A stretch of DNA of 64,000 bases, from positions 1-64,000 of the forward strand of contig JANQWK010000089.1 in NCBI GenBank assembly GCA_030729925.1, read 5' to 3'. Below, one piece after another: positions 8,685 to 17,867 of the stretch (position 1 is the first letter of the stretch; every line of letters starts with the position of its first letter). The position numbers were made by a program, and so were the translations under genes. The notes beneath the pieces were generated by a model, which saw only the letters and a list, made by a program, of their open reading frames with translations, was not told the origin of the DNA and did no database searches. The stretch comes from Saprospiraceae bacterium. Lineage in GTDB: Bacteria > Bacteroidota > Bacteroidia > Chitinophagales > Saprospiraceae.

Positions 8685-9503
8685 ATGAAAATATTTACAA
8701 TAATTAAAGCGCCGGAGCGAAATTTCCGCTGGCCTTTTTTGGAAATATTCAGGTATCGGGAGCTCTTGTGGGCGATGGCTTATCGGGACTATCGGGTTAA
8801 GTATGCGCATACCGGGATAGGGATGGTCTGGGCATTGTTGCAGCCTTTGTTGATGATGGGTTTGTTGGGATTGGCGTTTGGGATTGTGGCTCCTGTGGAC
8901 ACGGGGGGCGTGCCGAGGCCTTTGTTTGTTGCTGCGGGTTTGAGTGCCTGGTCGTATTGTGCGGTCATTATTGCCGAATCGGGTCATTCGATTTTGGGAG
9001 CGCAGCAGATGATCAAGAAGGTCTATTTCCCGCGTTTGATCATTCCGGCTTCTAAGGCGATTACGGCCTTGATAGACTTAGCGACCATGCTGACGGTGTG
9101 GGGGGTATTGATGGTGGTATATGGGCATGTACCGGGTTGGCGGATGTTGTGGTTACCGGTTTTTCTGGTATTGACGATGGGGATGGGTTTGACCCTGGGA
9201 ATATGGATGAGTGCCCTGATGGTTCGATTTCGGGACTTTAAGTTTGTCATGCCAATAATTTTGCAGGTGGGAATGTATGTCACCCCGATTGCCTATCCGG
9301 TATCGGTACTACCTGAGTCGTTGCGTTGGCTATTTTACCTGAACCCTATGACGGGGATCGTGGAGGGTATGCGCTGGTGTTTGTTGGGGGAGGGGGTATT
9401 TGACTGGGCGGTATTGTGGTCTTTGCCGCTGGTAGCGATCTTGTTTTGGGGGGCTTTACGCTATTTCAGGGGAGTAGAGGAAGTGATGGCTGATCTGTTG
9501 TGA
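8685..9503 (+). CDS. ABC-2 type polysaccharide export permease (Wzm-like)
   Basis: 272 residues with an amphipathic N-terminus (YRELLWAMAYRDYRVKYAHT) followed by six hydrophobic segments, the layout of Wzm/TagG permeases. The segment HTGIGMVWALLQPLL and the C-terminal YLNPMTGIVEGMRW are typical of this family. With the ATP-binding protein 29 bp downstream it should form an inner-membrane ABC exporter that moves a completed undecaprenyl-diphosphate-linked O-antigen-type glycan to the periplasm. The start ATG is 15 bp from the start of the divergent GT2 gene. The presence of this exporter suggests a Wzm/Wzt (ABC) rather than a Wzx/Wzy route for this glycan. Confidence 0.92.
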   Translation: MKIFTIIKAPERNFRWPFLEIFRYRELLWAMAYRDYRVKYAHTGIGMVWALLQPLLMMGLLGLAFGIVAPVDTGGVPRPLFVAAGLSAWSYCAVIIAESGHSILGAQQMIKKVYFPRLIIPASKAITALIDLATMLTVWGVLMVVYGHVPGWRMLWLPVFLVLTMGMGLTLGIWMSALMVRFRDFKFVMPIILQVGMYVTPIAYPVSVLPESLRWLFYLNPMTGIVEGMRWCLLGEGVFDWAVLWSLPLVAILFWGALRYFRGVEEVMADLL

Positions 9504-9532
9504 ATTGATCCACTCAAAAAACAGCATAGGTT

Positions 9533-10765
9533 ATGTTGGTAGAAGTAAGTAAGCTCTCCAAGCAATACACCTTGGGAGCAGGCATGGAGGACAATCTTCG
9601 GGCTGCTCTGATGCAGGGGATACGGAATGCGTGGCGGGGTGCCGGAGACCGGCAAAAATCGGTTTTTTGGGCACTGGAGGATATTAGTTTTTCTTTAGAC
9701 AGGGGGGAGGTCCTGGGGGTGATTGGCAGCAATGGCGCGGGGAAGAGCACCTTGTTGAAAATCTTATCCCGGGTGACGCTACCCAGTTCCGGACGGGCTT
9801 TGCTGCGGGGTAGGGTGGGTTCGCTGTTGGAGGTGGGGACTGGTTTTCACCCCGACCTGAGCGGCCGGGAAAATATTTTTTTCAACGGAGCTTTGTTGGG
9901 GATGCGGCAGGCCGAGATCAGGGCCAAGCTGGATGAAATTGTCGCTTTTTCAGGAGTTGAGCGATTTATTGACCTGCCCGTGCGCAAATATTCATCGGGA
10001 ATGTATGTGCGCTTGGCTTTTTCGGTAGCGGCGCACCTCGAAACGGAGATTTTGCTGATAGATGAGGTATTGGCGGTGGGGGATATTGCTTTTCAGAAAA
10101 AGTGTATCGGCAAAATGGAGGATGTGTTGCAGGAGGGTAAGGCGATTGTGTTTATCAGTCATAATTTGGGTTTGGTGCGACAGCTTTGTTCGCGCGCGAT
10201 GGTGCTGGAGCAGGGGCGTAATCGCTTTCTGGGGTCGGTGGATGATGCGATTCAGGTATATGCGAAGGCCTGTCTGGTGAAGCCGGAGGAGGTTCGTTTT
10301 CAGGGAAAACTATCGGATCGGGTGCAGGTTAAGGGCATTCGGCTCAATGGGAGGGATCCCTTTGTGCAGGAGGTGCTGGTTTCGCCGGGGGATTCGCTGC
10401 GCTTTGAGTGCTGGCTGGAGTTGGATGCTTTTGAGCGCTTGCGGGTGGACCTGGCACTTTTTGTGGAGGGGATGCGCCTGTGTACGGCACATGACTATCC
10501 GGAGGGAGCCTCCTGCCGGGCGGGTTTGGTGAAGTTATGGTTTGATTTCCCGGGGGGATGGTTGCGTCCGGGGATGTATTTTGTGGGGTTGGGTGGCCAG
10601 GAGGGTTCCAAGTTGGGCGACTGGTTCTGGAAGTCGGATGTGTTTAGTTTCGTGGTAATCGAGGAATGGGTAGCCGGCATTCATGAGGTGAGCACGGGGT
10701 GTGTGAATGTTTCCGTTCGGGGGCGGAGGGAGTATGTGTCCGGGGTGGGTGCTACCGGAGAATGA
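9533..10765 (+). CDS. Polysaccharide ABC exporter ATP-binding protein with C-terminal domain (Wzt-like)
   Basis: 410 residues. The N-terminal ABC domain has Walker A GSNGAGKS (65-72), the signature YSSGMYVRLAFS and Walker B ILLIDEVLAVGD. After residue about 260 comes a roughly 150-residue beta-rich domain, as in Wzt proteins whose C-terminal domain recognises the modified non-reducing end of the glycan before export. The N-terminal part also has the usual family insertion before the first strand of ABC domains. It pairs with the permease 29 bp upstream. Its last 14 bp overlap the 3' end of the opposite-strand sortase gene. The two-domain form suggests that the glycan carries a terminal modification, but no obvious capping enzyme is in the window. 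Confidence 0.92.
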   Translation: MLVEVSKLSKQYTLGAGMEDNLRAALMQGIRNAWRGAGDRQKSVFWALEDISFSLDRGEVLGVIGSNGAGKSTLLKILSRVTLPSSGRALLRGRVGSLLEVGTGFHPDLSGRENIFFNGALLGMRQAEIRAKLDEIVAFSGVERFIDLPVRKYSSGMYVRLAFSVAAHLETEILLIDEVLAVGDIAFQKKCIGKMEDVLQEGKAIVFISHNLGLVRQLCSRAMVLEQGRNRFLGSVDDAIQVYAKACLVKPEEVRFQGKLSDRVQVKGIRLNGRDPFVQEVLVSPGDSLRFECWLELDAFERLRVDLALFVEGMRLCTAHDYPEGASCRAGLVKLWFDFPGGWLRPGMYFVGLGGQEGSKLGDWFWKSDVFSFVVIEEWVAGIHEVSTGCVNVSVRGRREYVSGVGATGE

Positions 10766-13700
10766 CGAGTTTGCCTATCCCTTTGTCGAAATACGGGGAT
10801 TTGTTGAGCAGGATTTGTTTGTTTCCGATAAAAACCCGATAGAAATAAACCCCTGGTGCGAGGGGATCGCCAAAACGGTCTGTTCCGTCCCAGGGGTATG
10901 GGGTGGGGTGCACCCCCGGATGGATGGGGCCGAGATCCAGGGCACTGAGTTCGCGGACAAACCGTCCGGAGACGGTAAAAAGCTGGATGCGATAATTGGT
11001 GACGACCTGGTCGCCACCCAGTGCAAAAACGAAGTGGGTCTGCTGGCTGAAGGGGTTGGGGTAGTTCCAGCATTCGGTAATTGTGGGTTGGGTCATTACT
11101 TCAAAAGTAAAAATATGGCTTTGCAGGTTCGGGTAGCCACTGCTTTTGTCGCGCACGAGCAGTTTTAGCTGATGGGTACCCGACTGGCTGAGGCTAGGCT
11201 GCCAGTGCAGGGATATCGTTTGTGGATCCCGGGGATCGGTTTGGTACCTGAAATCGGGATCAGTGGTCCAGGGAAGCATGTCGAAGTCGCCGTCGGGCTC
11301 TTGGAGCAATACCTGGATGGCGGGAGTGTCGGCGGGTTGGAGCAGGAGGTTGTCGTCGCGGATGACGAAATGGATGTTTGGACTCGATCCCGTCACAGGT
11401 TTTCCCCGCCAGGGGTTTCCATCTATGAAAGCGGCTACTTGCGGGGCTTCCCGATCGGGTTGGATATAGAAATTGCCCTGCCACTGGTTGTTGCGGGTAT
11501 TGCTTTCCGGAAATTGTGGGGTGGGATGTATGGCTAGACTGAGTTCCTGGCGGTAGCGCAATCCGCTTAGGGGGATGTCAATGGAAAGTTGTCGCTGGCT
11601 GTTGCCGGCAAGCGGAGGATAGGTGTGTATGCCGGTTGTTGCTGCTTGGCCGGATCCGCTTAAGCGGTATGCTATCCGGAGGCTGTCACTGGGTTGCGCA
11701 CCCACATTGGCGAGGGTTCCCTGCCAGGTCAGTCGTTCGCCTTCGGAAAGGGTATCGGGGAGGATGCCCGGGTCGGCAAAAAGCACATCGGGCAGTCCGG
11801 TGTAGGTAATTTGGAGGGATTGGATGTGCGGGGGTGTCCGGTGGAGACTGTCTTCCAGCAGCAATTTGATCCTGAGGAAGGGGATGGAGCGGTCATGGAG
11901 AAAACTCAGGTCTATCCGGGTATGGTCAGTTTCCAATGTTTTCCGAAGGAGAGGTTCCTTTTCAGCTTCGCTATGTTCTTCGAGAACGAGGGTAATTCGG
12001 TCGCTGCGGTCGCTGTTGTTCAGGTGTATATCGAGCGTTGACCAAGTGGCAGCCGGGCCTGCGGGTGGACTGATATAGGTTCCTCCCGTTCGGGAAAAAG
12101 GAAAGCGATGGGTACGTACCAGGGGTTGGTCGGTTGCGGGAGCACTTTGTTCATGGATGGGTTCTTTTCCCTTGCGGTAAAAAAACAGATAGGGATGGGC
12201 GGTTGTGTCGCTGAGTTGGAGGACCTGGGAAGCCCCCTGCTGTCGGAGCAATTCCGTGACACCGGCTGCGGCGAGCTGGCTTGGCCGGTAGTTGTCGGAG
12301 GGAGACTGTTGACCTGTATAGAACAATACATGGTAGCCGTCGGGTATGGTATGTTTCAGGAAGTGGGCGAGTGCTTTTGCCCCGATAGGTGTGGTGGTAT
12401 CGAAGGCAAAGGTGGGCAGTGGCCAGCGCTGGAAATGGTTGATGCTTCCGTACAGACCAGGCGAGGTATTGAGTAGAAATTCACCGTCTTTGGGGTTCAT
12501 GGCGAGGACCTGTACCCCGGCGGTATAGGGACTTACCTCCCAGATCCACATGCCAGCCCAGCGCTGGCCGTCGGCCGAAAAGCTATGTTGCTGACCGGGA
12601 TGACTCAGCAATCGGATTTCGCGGTATTGGTCGGTAAAGCGCCAGTCGCTTGCGTTAATTTGGAGGAAAGTACCGCCCTGAATCTGTCCGGGATGTTGGA
12701 GGCGCCAACCTTCCGGATGACCGGGTATCCAGGTAAACGATTGGACTGGGGTGACTTGATTATGGGGTAGGGCTATTCGCCAAAAAAACGAGGTACCCGG
12801 CATGGGGGACAGGTGGGGTTTCCAGGAGCGTTGTCCTGCCTGAATGTTCAGGCGTTGCTGTTGGTACAGGGGGCTATTAAACAAGGGAGTTGTATCAAGT
12901 TGAAACAGAAGATCTGTTGTTTCGGAATCGGAGGGGAGTCCAAAAGCTTGCAGGTGGAGCGTGTCGTGGTTAAAAATGGCAGCATCGGGAGGTGCCAGGG
13001 GCCAGGCGTTTTGCCGATTCACTTCGAAAGCGAAGATATCAGGTAGGTAGTTGTTTTGCAGGGCTGCAGGAAGAGGGCCTTCCTGGACTCGGGGCAGGAT
13101 GTGCAGGGAGAGTGACCTGCGTCCGGGCAGCCAGTTTTGGGTAGCCATGGGAAGACAGATTTTTTCCCGGAAGGGAGGAGCCGGAAAAGGGCCGTAGGGC
13201 AAGCGGATCAGGGAGTTGTTTTCATGGCGAAGCAGGAGCTCGAGTTCCAGAGAATCGCCGGAGATGGCGGCTCCGAGGTTGTACACTTCCAGGCAAATAC
13301 GGATGGTGTCGTCCAGTAAGGTAGGGTAGGCGGGTTCGGTGTGGAACTGTTGTGGATCAATGGTGTAGTCGGGGTCTCTGGAGAGATGCAGTTGCAGGGC
13401 CGGATCCCCGTGCAGCACAAACTGTTCCAACAGACTTTTCAGCAGGATATTGTCTGTGTCGGGACTGCGCTTGCGGATGCTTTCTCGGAGGATATCGCCC
13501 AGTCCTTTTCCGTATTGATCATTTCCCAGTTGCTGATAAATTTCCCGACCCAGCAGGACTAAGGGAGCCAGGAACCCGGTGCCGGTGGTAGCTGCAAACG
13601 CAATGGTACCGGCCTGTTCGAGAAAGCAAAATCGCTCGGCCAGACTCTGTTCCGGGGTAAAAACATTGCCGGAATAACAGCCCAGGGACAGCAGGAAGGG

Positions 13701-15599
13701 GTATCGCCCCTGGTTTTGGTAGCGCTCGGGGTTGTCAATATTGGCATCGAACGAGCCGGGTGCAGCATGTCCCAGGAAAGTGAGCAAGGCTACTCCTTTG
13801 TTGACTTGGTCAAAAAAAGCAGGGCTGTCGAAGGAACTGCCCTGTCCGGCGGGGAAAATTTCGGCTCCTATGGTGCTGTGGGTGAGCAATCGGCCTATGT
13901 CGGAAAGGTAATTCCGCAACAATTGCTGTTCTGTGGCATTTCCGCCCCCACTGAGGTGTAGGATGCTTTTGCGCCAGGATTGTTGGGCAATCGTCTGGAT
14001 GTTGTGGCTGTTGTTTTCAAACGCTCGGAGTTTGTCGAGGTAGCGAAAGACGTGCTGCGGCTCGGTAGCTGCGATGCGGCCGATCGGCACAAGTGGAGCC
14101 AGTCCGCCCGGGTCTGTAGCCAGGAGGTTGTCTGAAGGCGGAGCACCCCAGGTCGGAATCAGGGCTTTTTCGGCGACAGCCGGGAGATGAGAAGCCTGGC
14201 GTAAGAGGGGATATTCGAGTCCTTTGCCCAGGAGCAGGACATATTGGAGTGGGTGGATCTTGTGGAGGTATTCGACAAATCGGCGGATGGCCAGTGGATG
14301 GTGTCGGATGCCGTAGGCAAACTGATCGTACAGCGTTTCTACATTGACGAGCAGGGTTTGAAATCTGTTACTTCGGTATTGGGCGTATGCCTCGGCCGGA
14401 CCATTGGGTTGTAGGAAAATCGGATGGCTGATGAGGAGAAAATCGCTGCGCAGTTGGCTGAAGTCGGAAAACTGTACGGGGCTAAGCGCAGAGACGAGGG
14501 TGATATGTTCGGGAGCGTAGAGCAGGAAAGGAAGTTTGTGGGTGCCCGGTAGCAGGCAAAGCTCCACTTTTCCGGCGGCGATGGTGCCGCTGTATCGCAG
14601 GAGGGCGTTTGGATCCAGGAGTAGCCATTGGCGGGAGGGCGCGTGGAGATCCTGAACGTGGAGTTGTTGTGGTTGGGTAGTTGCCGGAACTCGGAAAGAC
14701 CAAAAAGAACGTTTGCCGGCGTGGGCAGCGGCGGGGTATTGCAGTCGGACAAAACCGATGGCGTAGCGATCCTGGGGCTGCGATCCTTTGATTTCGAGAA
14801 CAGGCTGAGAAGACAAATCGCTGGGGGATACGGATTGGGAAATATGTCGGAGTTGTGCACCGGCAAAAGTTGCGGTATAAAGGCTGGAGGAGTTGAGCCG
14901 GATGTCCAGTTGGTGACCCTCGGGATGGTCGTTGGACAACAGGCGGATATCGAGTTGGGCATCCGGGCCTGTTGAAACCAGTTTTTCCGGCAGCAGCCGG
15001 ATGCGGTGCAGCGATTGCATGGTGCTGGCAAAGCCGTCGTGGTCAAAATGACTGTAGCGCAGCCCCACCTGTCCTACCCGGTAAGTCGCTTTTTGCCAGG
15101 CATCGGTGAAGACCAGCAATTGTTCCTGCCACACCCAGGGGATGGGCTGGGACGCGCAATCGGTCGCGACAGACCCATCGGCATAGGAAAGCAGGGTAGC
15201 GGTCGAGCCCCAGGTCAAAAAATAGGCACTGGTATCGGTAAACAAACTGTAATGAGGGTTGAGCATATCTCCCTCACCCCCTTCAAAAAGCATGCTATCC
15301 AGTTCGCCCCGGTTGGGACGGCCGTAAAACTCCAGAAAATCACCCGGAGAAAACGTCTCCGAGGTACTGCGATATAGCGGGACTTCCTCGCCCAGGTGAA
15401 ACAACCGAAACCGATCGCCGGGAATATCAGCGGTTGGGATGCCATACTGCCGGAGAAGGTCGTAAGTAATCCGGTAAACCCCCTCTTCCGCAATCCCTAT
15501 CCGGTAATATTTTTGCTCCGGATGAATCCACGTATGGGTGGATTGCGCACTTACCAGGGTGCAACACAACAGGAGGAAGAATTGGAATATTCGTTTCAT
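10752..15599 (-). CDS. PorU2-like type IX secretion sortase, C25 gingipain-type peptidase
   Basis: 1615-residue exported protein with signal peptide MKRIFQFFLLLCCTLVSAQS. An N-terminal beta-rich region leads to a peptidase C25 domain at about 390-740, with the catalytic pair His611 (TFLGHAAPG) and Cys641 (LSLGCYSGN). A long region of beta domains follows and the last ~110 residues form a type IX sorting domain (WNYPNPFSQQTHFVF ... GVYFYRVFI). PorU is the outer-membrane sortase that cuts CTD signals and attaches cargo to A-LPS. This protein is longer than classical PorU (about 1160 residues in P. gingivalis) and has no porV gene beside it, so the PorU2 branch fits better. The 5' side carries repeat R3 ending 11 bp before the start codon. 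Its real activity is inferred. Confidence 0.85.
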   Translation of the reverse strand: MKRIFQFFLLLCCTLVSAQSTHTWIHPEQKYYRIGIAEEGVYRITYDLLRQYGIPTADIPGDRFRLFHLGEEVPLYRSTSETFSPGDFLEFYGRPNRGELDSMLFEGGEGDMLNPHYSLFTDTSAYFLTWGSTATLLSYADGSVATDCASQPIPWVWQEQLLVFTDAWQKATYRVGQVGLRYSHFDHDGFASTMQSLHRIRLLPEKLVSTGPDAQLDIRLLSNDHPEGHQLDIRLNSSSLYTATFAGAQLRHISQSVSPSDLSSQPVLEIKGSQPQDRYAIGFVRLQYPAAAHAGKRSFWSFRVPATTQPQQLHVQDLHAPSRQWLLLDPNALLRYSGTIAAGKVELCLLPGTHKLPFLLYAPEHITLVSALSPVQFSDFSQLRSDFLLISHPIFLQPNGPAEAYAQYRSNRFQTLLVNVETLYDQFAYGIRHHPLAIRRFVEYLHKIHPLQYVLLLGKGLEYPLLRQASHLPAVAEKALIPTWGAPPSDNLLATDPGGLAPLVPIGRIAATEPQHVFRYLDKLRAFENNSHNIQTIAQQSWRKSILHLSGGGNATEQQLLRNYLSDIGRLLTHSTIGAEIFPAGQGSSFDSPAFFDQVNKGVALLTFLGHAAPGSFDANIDNPERYQNQGRYPFLLSLGCYSGNVFTPEQSLAERFCFLEQAGTIAFAATTGTGFLAPLVLLGREIYQQLGNDQYGKGLGDILRESIRKRSPDTDNILLKSLLEQFVLHGDPALQLHLSRDPDYTIDPQQFHTEPAYPTLLDDTIRICLEVYNLGAAISGDSLELELLLRHENNSLIRLPYGPFPAPPFREKICLPMATQNWLPGRRSLSLHILPRVQEGPLPAALQNNYLPDIFAFEVNRQNAWPLAPPDAAIFNHDTLHLQAFGLPSDSETTDLLFQLDTTPLFNSPLYQQQRLNIQAGQRSWKPHLSPMPGTSFFWRIALPHNQVTPVQSFTWIPGHPEGWRLQHPGQIQGGTFLQINASDWRFTDQYREIRLLSHPGQQHSFSADGQRWAGMWIWEVSPYTAGVQVLAMNPKDGEFLLNTSPGLYGSINHFQRWPLPTFAFDTTTPIGAKALAHFLKHTIPDGYHVLFYTGQQSPSDNYRPSQLAAAGVTELLRQQGASQVLQLSDTTAHPYLFFYRKGKEPIHEQSAPATDQPLVRTHRFPFSRTGGTYISPPAGPAATWSTLDIHLNNSDRSDRITLVLEEHSEAEKEPLLRKTLETDHTRIDLSFLHDRSIPFLRIKLLLEDSLHRTPPHIQSLQITYTGLPDVLFADPGILPDTLSEGERLTWQGTLANVGAQPSDSLRIAYRLSGSGQAATTGIHTYPPLAGNSQRQLSIDIPLSGLRYRQELSLAIHPTPQFPESNTRNNQWQGNFYIQPDREAPQVAAFIDGNPWRGKPVTGSSPNIHFVIRDDNLLLQPADTPAIQVLLQEPDGDFDMLPWTTDPDFRYQTDPRDPQTISLHWQPSLSQSGTHQLKLLVRDKSSGYPNLQSHIFTFEVMTQPTITECWNYPNPFSQQTHFVFALGGDQVVTNYRIQLFTVSGRFVRELSALDLGPIHPGVHPTPYPWDGTDRFGDPLAPGVYFYRVFIGNKQILLNKSPYFDKGIGKLVILR

Positions 15600-15610
15600 T
15601 TTTATATCTT

Positions 15611-15712
15611 AAAATATTGAAAATCAATTGCTTAAAACTCAGGTGCAAGCCACCTTAAGGTGCCTTGCACCTGATTACCCTTATTAATCCCCCGACCCTT
15701 CAAAAAGTAACC
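15611..15712 (-). repeat. Dispersed palindromic repeat, copy R3
   Basis: On the minus strand: GGTTAC (15707-15712), an ATTAATAAGGGTAATC block, palindrome 15641-15672, then TTGA-TTT-TCAA and CAATATTTTAAG. One pair of the palindrome (positions 10/23) is a G-G mismatch in the element sense, the only unpaired change among the full copies. The copy lies in the divergent gap and reads straight into the sortase gene, ending 11 bp before its ATG, so it would form the 5' leader of that message. Confidence 0.88.
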
Positions 15713-15848
15713 ACCATCCTGGGGGCATTTTGAGAAAATTTTCCTTTTTTCGGGGAGCATTTTGGGGGATTTCAAAAACAAGTCCGGGAGTGGGGGCTGA
15801 ATTGCCATTTTTTTTGCACTTTTATGGCAAAATCTGAAAGCGACAGAT

Positions 15849-16148
15849 ATGATGAAAAAACCTTACATGGTAGAATTCGAGCTACCTGCCGTCTTTGATG
15901 AAGATTTTATTGCCCTGGTGCCCGAACAACGGAAGGTGGTCAATGAAATGCTAATTGCCGGACAGTTGCAGTCGTATGCGCTGGCGCTGGACAGGAGCAA
16001 GCTATGGGCGGTAATGATGGCGGATTCGGAGCTGGAGGTGTTGGAACTGATTGCGGGGATGCCCCTTTGCGAATATATGAAGCCCTACATATCCGAATTG
16101 TTTTTCTACAATGCCTCGGATATGGTCATGCAGTTCTCGGTCAATTGA
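15849..16148 (+). CDS. YciI / muconolactone isomerase-like small protein
   Basis: 99 residues with the pattern of a ferredoxin-like dimeric alpha-beta barrel: MVEFELPAVFDEDFIALVPEQR, then a helix, then QSYALALDRSKLWAVMMADSE and a C-terminal strand. Similar small proteins are annotated as muconolactone delta-isomerase-like or YciI-related; an enzymatic role cannot be shown, and the residues that would define catalysis are not obvious. A second ATG directly follows the first. It stands alone between the divergent sortase gene and marR, with 91 bp to marR. It may or may not be read through into the efflux operon. Confidence 0.7.
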   Translation: MMKKPYMVEFELPAVFDEDFIALVPEQRKVVNEMLIAGQLQSYALALDRSKLWAVMMADSELEVLELIAGMPLCEYMKPYISELFFYNASDMVMQFSVN

Positions 16149-16222
16149 GCCTCCCCTGTAAAGCAAGATTTAAATTTTGTATTTTTTCTTTTTCCATTCA
16201 ACCTTATTCCTTTGAACGGGTT

Positions 16223-16240
16223 TAGTTGCAAATGCAACTA
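16223..16240 (+). promoter_or_regulatory. MarR-type operator overlapping the marR start
   Basis: Perfect inverted repeat TAGTTGCA-AA-TGCAACTA. Its last base is the A of the marR ATG. Half-sites with TTGCA and 18-bp total length are typical of MarR-family operators, and the position directly before the regulator gene points to autorepression of the whole efflux operon. No other copy this complete was found in the window. Confidence 0.75.
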
Positions 16241-16716
16241 TGCGCATGCAGGAATCTTTCGATCCTTTAGACAATCTGGTATTTCTGAGTAATCGGGTCG
16301 CCCGCTTATTGGTCAATGCGATTCAAAAAGAGCTCGACTTTGATGCTTGGGGGGTGAAGGCGCCGCATGTGGGGCTGCTGGTAGATCTGTGGAGGAAAGA
16401 CGGGTTGCGGCAGCAGGATCTGGCGATTTCGGTGATCAAGGACAAGGCTACGATTACCCGCTTGCTGGATCATTTGGAATCGGCTGCATTGATTGTGCGT
16501 TTGCCGGACGAGCAGGATAAGCGATCCAAGCGCATTTTTTTGACGGATCAGGGCAAGCTGATGCAGGCTCGTTTTTGGCCGAAGGCCGAAGAGGTCGTCA
16601 GACAAGCAGTGGGGGGGATTGACCCGGCTGCGTTTGAAGGTTGTAAAGAAGTACTTCGCACCATTTATAATCAATTGGTACAGGAACAGGAATCTGGTTT
16701 TATTGAAAAAAAATGA
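16240..16716 (+). CDS. MarR family transcriptional regulator
   Basis: 158 residues with the MarR winged helix-turn-helix. The recognition-helix region LRQQDLAISVIKDKATITRLLDHLES (residues about 65-90) is followed by the wing with DEQDKRSKRIFLTDQG, the most conserved MarR block. It should bind as a dimer to the palindrome 16223-16240 and be released by a small ligand or oxidant; there is no cysteine-based sensor that I can identify. A second start at 16246 (MQESFDP) would leave the operator fully in the leader. The stop overlaps the next ATG by 4 bp (ATGA), so it is the first gene of the efflux operon and its likely local repressor. Confidence 0.93.
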   Translation: MRMQESFDPLDNLVFLSNRVARLLVNAIQKELDFDAWGVKAPHVGLLVDLWRKDGLRQQDLAISVIKDKATITRLLDHLESAALIVRLPDEQDKRSKRIFLTDQGKLMQARFWPKAEEVVRQAVGGIDPAAFEGCKEVLRTIYNQLVQEQESGFIEKK

Positions 16717-17843
16717 ATATGAACTTGTTGATCAGACGTTTGGGAGTTGTTTTGGCAGTTTTGCTGCTCGTTGGTGGCATAGTGGGTTTTAATGCACTGC
16801 AAAGCCGGAAGGAGGCACCTCCGGTAAAAACGGAAACGCCGCGCATTTTTTACGTGGATACCTTTATTGCCTACAACGCTACCTTGCCGGGGAGTCTGGA
16901 TATAGACGGGCAATTGGTGGCGTACAATAAGATAGATATTTTCGCGGAGGTATCCGGCACCCTGCGGGCTACTTCTCGTCCATTCAAGGTGGGCACTGCT
17001 TTTGAGAAAGGGACTGTGATGATAGACATAGACGATGCGGAGGCGCGCCTGAATCTGCTGTCGCAAAAAAGTAACCTGCTGAATGCGATTACGCGCATGA
17101 TGCCGGACTTGAAGATTGATTACCCGGAGAGTTTCGGGCAGTGGGAAGCCTACCTGAACAGTTTTGATCCCGAGGCTCCCCTCCGGCCGTTTCCCGCACC
17201 TGTGAGCCAACAGGAGAAGTACTTTGTGGCATCCAATAATATTCAGGGAACGTATTATACGATCAAAAGCGCAGAGGAACGTCTGGGCAAATACCGCATT
17301 TATGCACCGTTTACGGGGGTACTCACCCAGGTGAATATCAATCCCGGGGCGCTGGTCAGAACGGGTCAGTTGCTGGGAGTGCTGATGAACCCGGCCGATT
17401 ATGAATTGGAAGCGACGATCGCTTTATCGGATCTGCCTTTTCTGAAAACGGGCAACCGCGTCAGCTTGCAGTCGGAGGATATTCCCGGCGACTGGCAAGG
17501 GCGGATCAAACGCATCAATGATCAGGTGGATGCCAATACCCAGACGGTGAAGGTGTTTGTTGAGGTTGAAGGAAAAGACCTTCGGGAAGGGATGTACCTA
17601 AAAGGACAGGCAGTTGCAGCTCCCATCGAGGATGCACTGGCCGTACCGAGGGACCTGCTGGTTAACCAAAATGCGGTTTATACCGTCGAAAATGAACAGG
17701 TTAAACTAAAAATGGTCGAGGTGCTGCGCCTTACCCCGAAGGAAGCCATTGTCAGAGGCATTCCGGATGGAACTGTCCTGCTGGCGAAAATTCTTCCCGG
17801 AACCTTCGATGGATTGAATGTCAAAATTAACAGCAGGGATTAG
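16713..17843 (+). CDS. RND efflux periplasmic adaptor (membrane fusion protein)
   Basis: 376 residues with an N-terminal membrane anchor (LGVVLAVLLLVGGIVGFNAL) and no lipobox. The lipoyl half-motifs are visible: IDIFAEVSGTLRA near residue 70 and KYRIYAPFTGVLTQVNINPGALV near 195-217, joined by a short helical hairpin. A beta-barrel domain with LPFLKTGNRVSLQ and a membrane-proximal domain follow. It links the inner-membrane RND pump to the outer-membrane TolC-like channel encoded three genes on. It overlaps marR by 4 bp and is 24 bp from the pump gene, so it belongs to one transcript under the MarR protein. Confidence 0.93.
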   Translation: MNMNLLIRRLGVVLAVLLLVGGIVGFNALQSRKEAPPVKTETPRIFYVDTFIAYNATLPGSLDIDGQLVAYNKIDIFAEVSGTLRATSRPFKVGTAFEKGTVMIDIDDAEARLNLLSQKSNLLNAITRMMPDLKIDYPESFGQWEAYLNSFDPEAPLRPFPAPVSQQEKYFVASNNIQGTYYTIKSAEERLGKYRIYAPFTGVLTQVNINPGALVRTGQLLGVLMNPADYELEATIALSDLPFLKTGNRVSLQSEDIPGDWQGRIKRINDQVDANTQTVKVFVEVEGKDLREGMYLKGQAVAAPIEDALAVPRDLLVNQNAVYTVENEQVKLKMVEVLRLTPKEAIVRGIPDGTVLLAKILPGTFDGLNVKINSRD

Positions 17844-17867
17844 TGCCTGGCTAAAGCTTTATCCAAT

